DNA from: an uncultured Sutterella sp.
GTDB lineage: Bacteria; Pseudomonadota; Gammaproteobacteria; Burkholderiales; Burkholderiaceae_F
Length of the DNA: 5,657 nt
Direction: 5' to 3'
Assembly: GCA_902493085.1 (NCBI GenBank)
Contig: CABUOH010000094.1
Coordinates: forward strand, 1 to 5,657
Shown: in pieces, positions 5,621-5,657 of the stretch
Layout of the letters: each line of letters opens with the position of its first letter
Position numbering within the stretch: position 1 is the first letter of the stretch
Made by a program: the position numbers and the translations under genes
Notes under the pieces: model-generated
Told to the model about the DNA's origin: nothing
Databases searched by the model: none
The model's input: the letters and a program-made list of their open reading frames with translations, nothing else

Positions 5621-5657
5621 TTCTTCTGGCTCAACGCCGTCAACCGCGCAACGGTCG
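5591..5657 (+). CDS. Start of an unidentified protein, partial (right edge)
   Basis: An open frame begins with GTG at 5591, 7 nt after AAAGGA (5578-5583), and runs to the edge: VKKDEVKKDEFF, then WLNAVNRATV. Initiation could equally occur at the second GTG (5606), which has its own AAAAAGGA. Only 22 residues are visible, too few for identification. There is no signal peptide, so the protein is probably cytoplasmic. The FFWLNAVNRA stretch faintly recalls the N-termini of argininosuccinate-lyase-like (fumarase/aspartase superfamily) proteins, which read FFWL-x-x-(I/V)-N-(K/R)-A; this is a memory-based guess. It is divergent from the LysR gene, with a LysR box between, so it is likely the regulated target, perhaps an enzyme or the first gene of a catabolic operon. 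Confidence 0.7.
   Translation, partial: MKKDEVKKDEFFWLNAVNRATV

Overview
The window looks like a chromosomal segment of a Gram-negative bacterium. A classical trimeric porin, a signal-peptide-bearing periplasmic hydrolase, a LysR regulator and a MerR regulator point to a betaproteobacterium. The porin is of the betaproteobacterial Gram_neg_porin/Porin_4 type, and the overall style suggests a host-associated Burkholderiales such as Sutterellaceae. That placement is inferred from protein style and moderate-to-high GC; nothing in the sequence proves a genus.

Left part (1-2068, all minus strand). A MerR-family regulator runs off the left edge, so its C-terminal part is missing. Upstream of it lies a SMC/ABC-like AAA ATPase with the C-terminal signature of DUF3696 proteins. 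The ATPase is split by a frameshift between about 1601 and 1649. The Walker A half and the Walker B/DUF3696 half are both well preserved, so this is either a very recent pseudogene or a one-base sequencing or assembly error. A minus-strand hairpin followed by TTTT (652-675) separates the ATPase from the MerR gene.

Middle part (2120-4380, plus strand). A short control region precedes a probable two-gene operon. It holds a weak extended -10, a 14-bp dyad and a strong AAAGGAGA ribosome binding site. The first gene encodes an exported SGNH/GDSL-like hydrolase and the second an outer-membrane porin. They are separated by 41 nt of CAA-rich, tandemly repeated leader. A long perfect hairpin (4338-4369) ends the unit and sits between the porin and the convergent LysR gene.

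Right part (4391-5657). A minus-strand LysR regulator diverges from a plus-strand gene of which only the first 22 codons are visible. The 190-bp space between them contains a T-N11-A type LysR box (TTGC-N7-GCAA), two 12-bp direct repeats exactly 22 bp apart, and a short palindrome. It also has a hairpin abutting the ribosome binding site of the right-hand gene, which itself begins with a perfect 15-bp tandem duplication carrying GTG and a Shine-Dalgarno-like sequence. The LysR protein probably controls this divergent gene.

I see no IS element, tRNA, rRNA, CRISPR array or clearly new multi-gene system. The points most worth a second look are the interrupted ATPase, the hydrolase-porin pair, and the layered control elements upstream of the right-hand gene.
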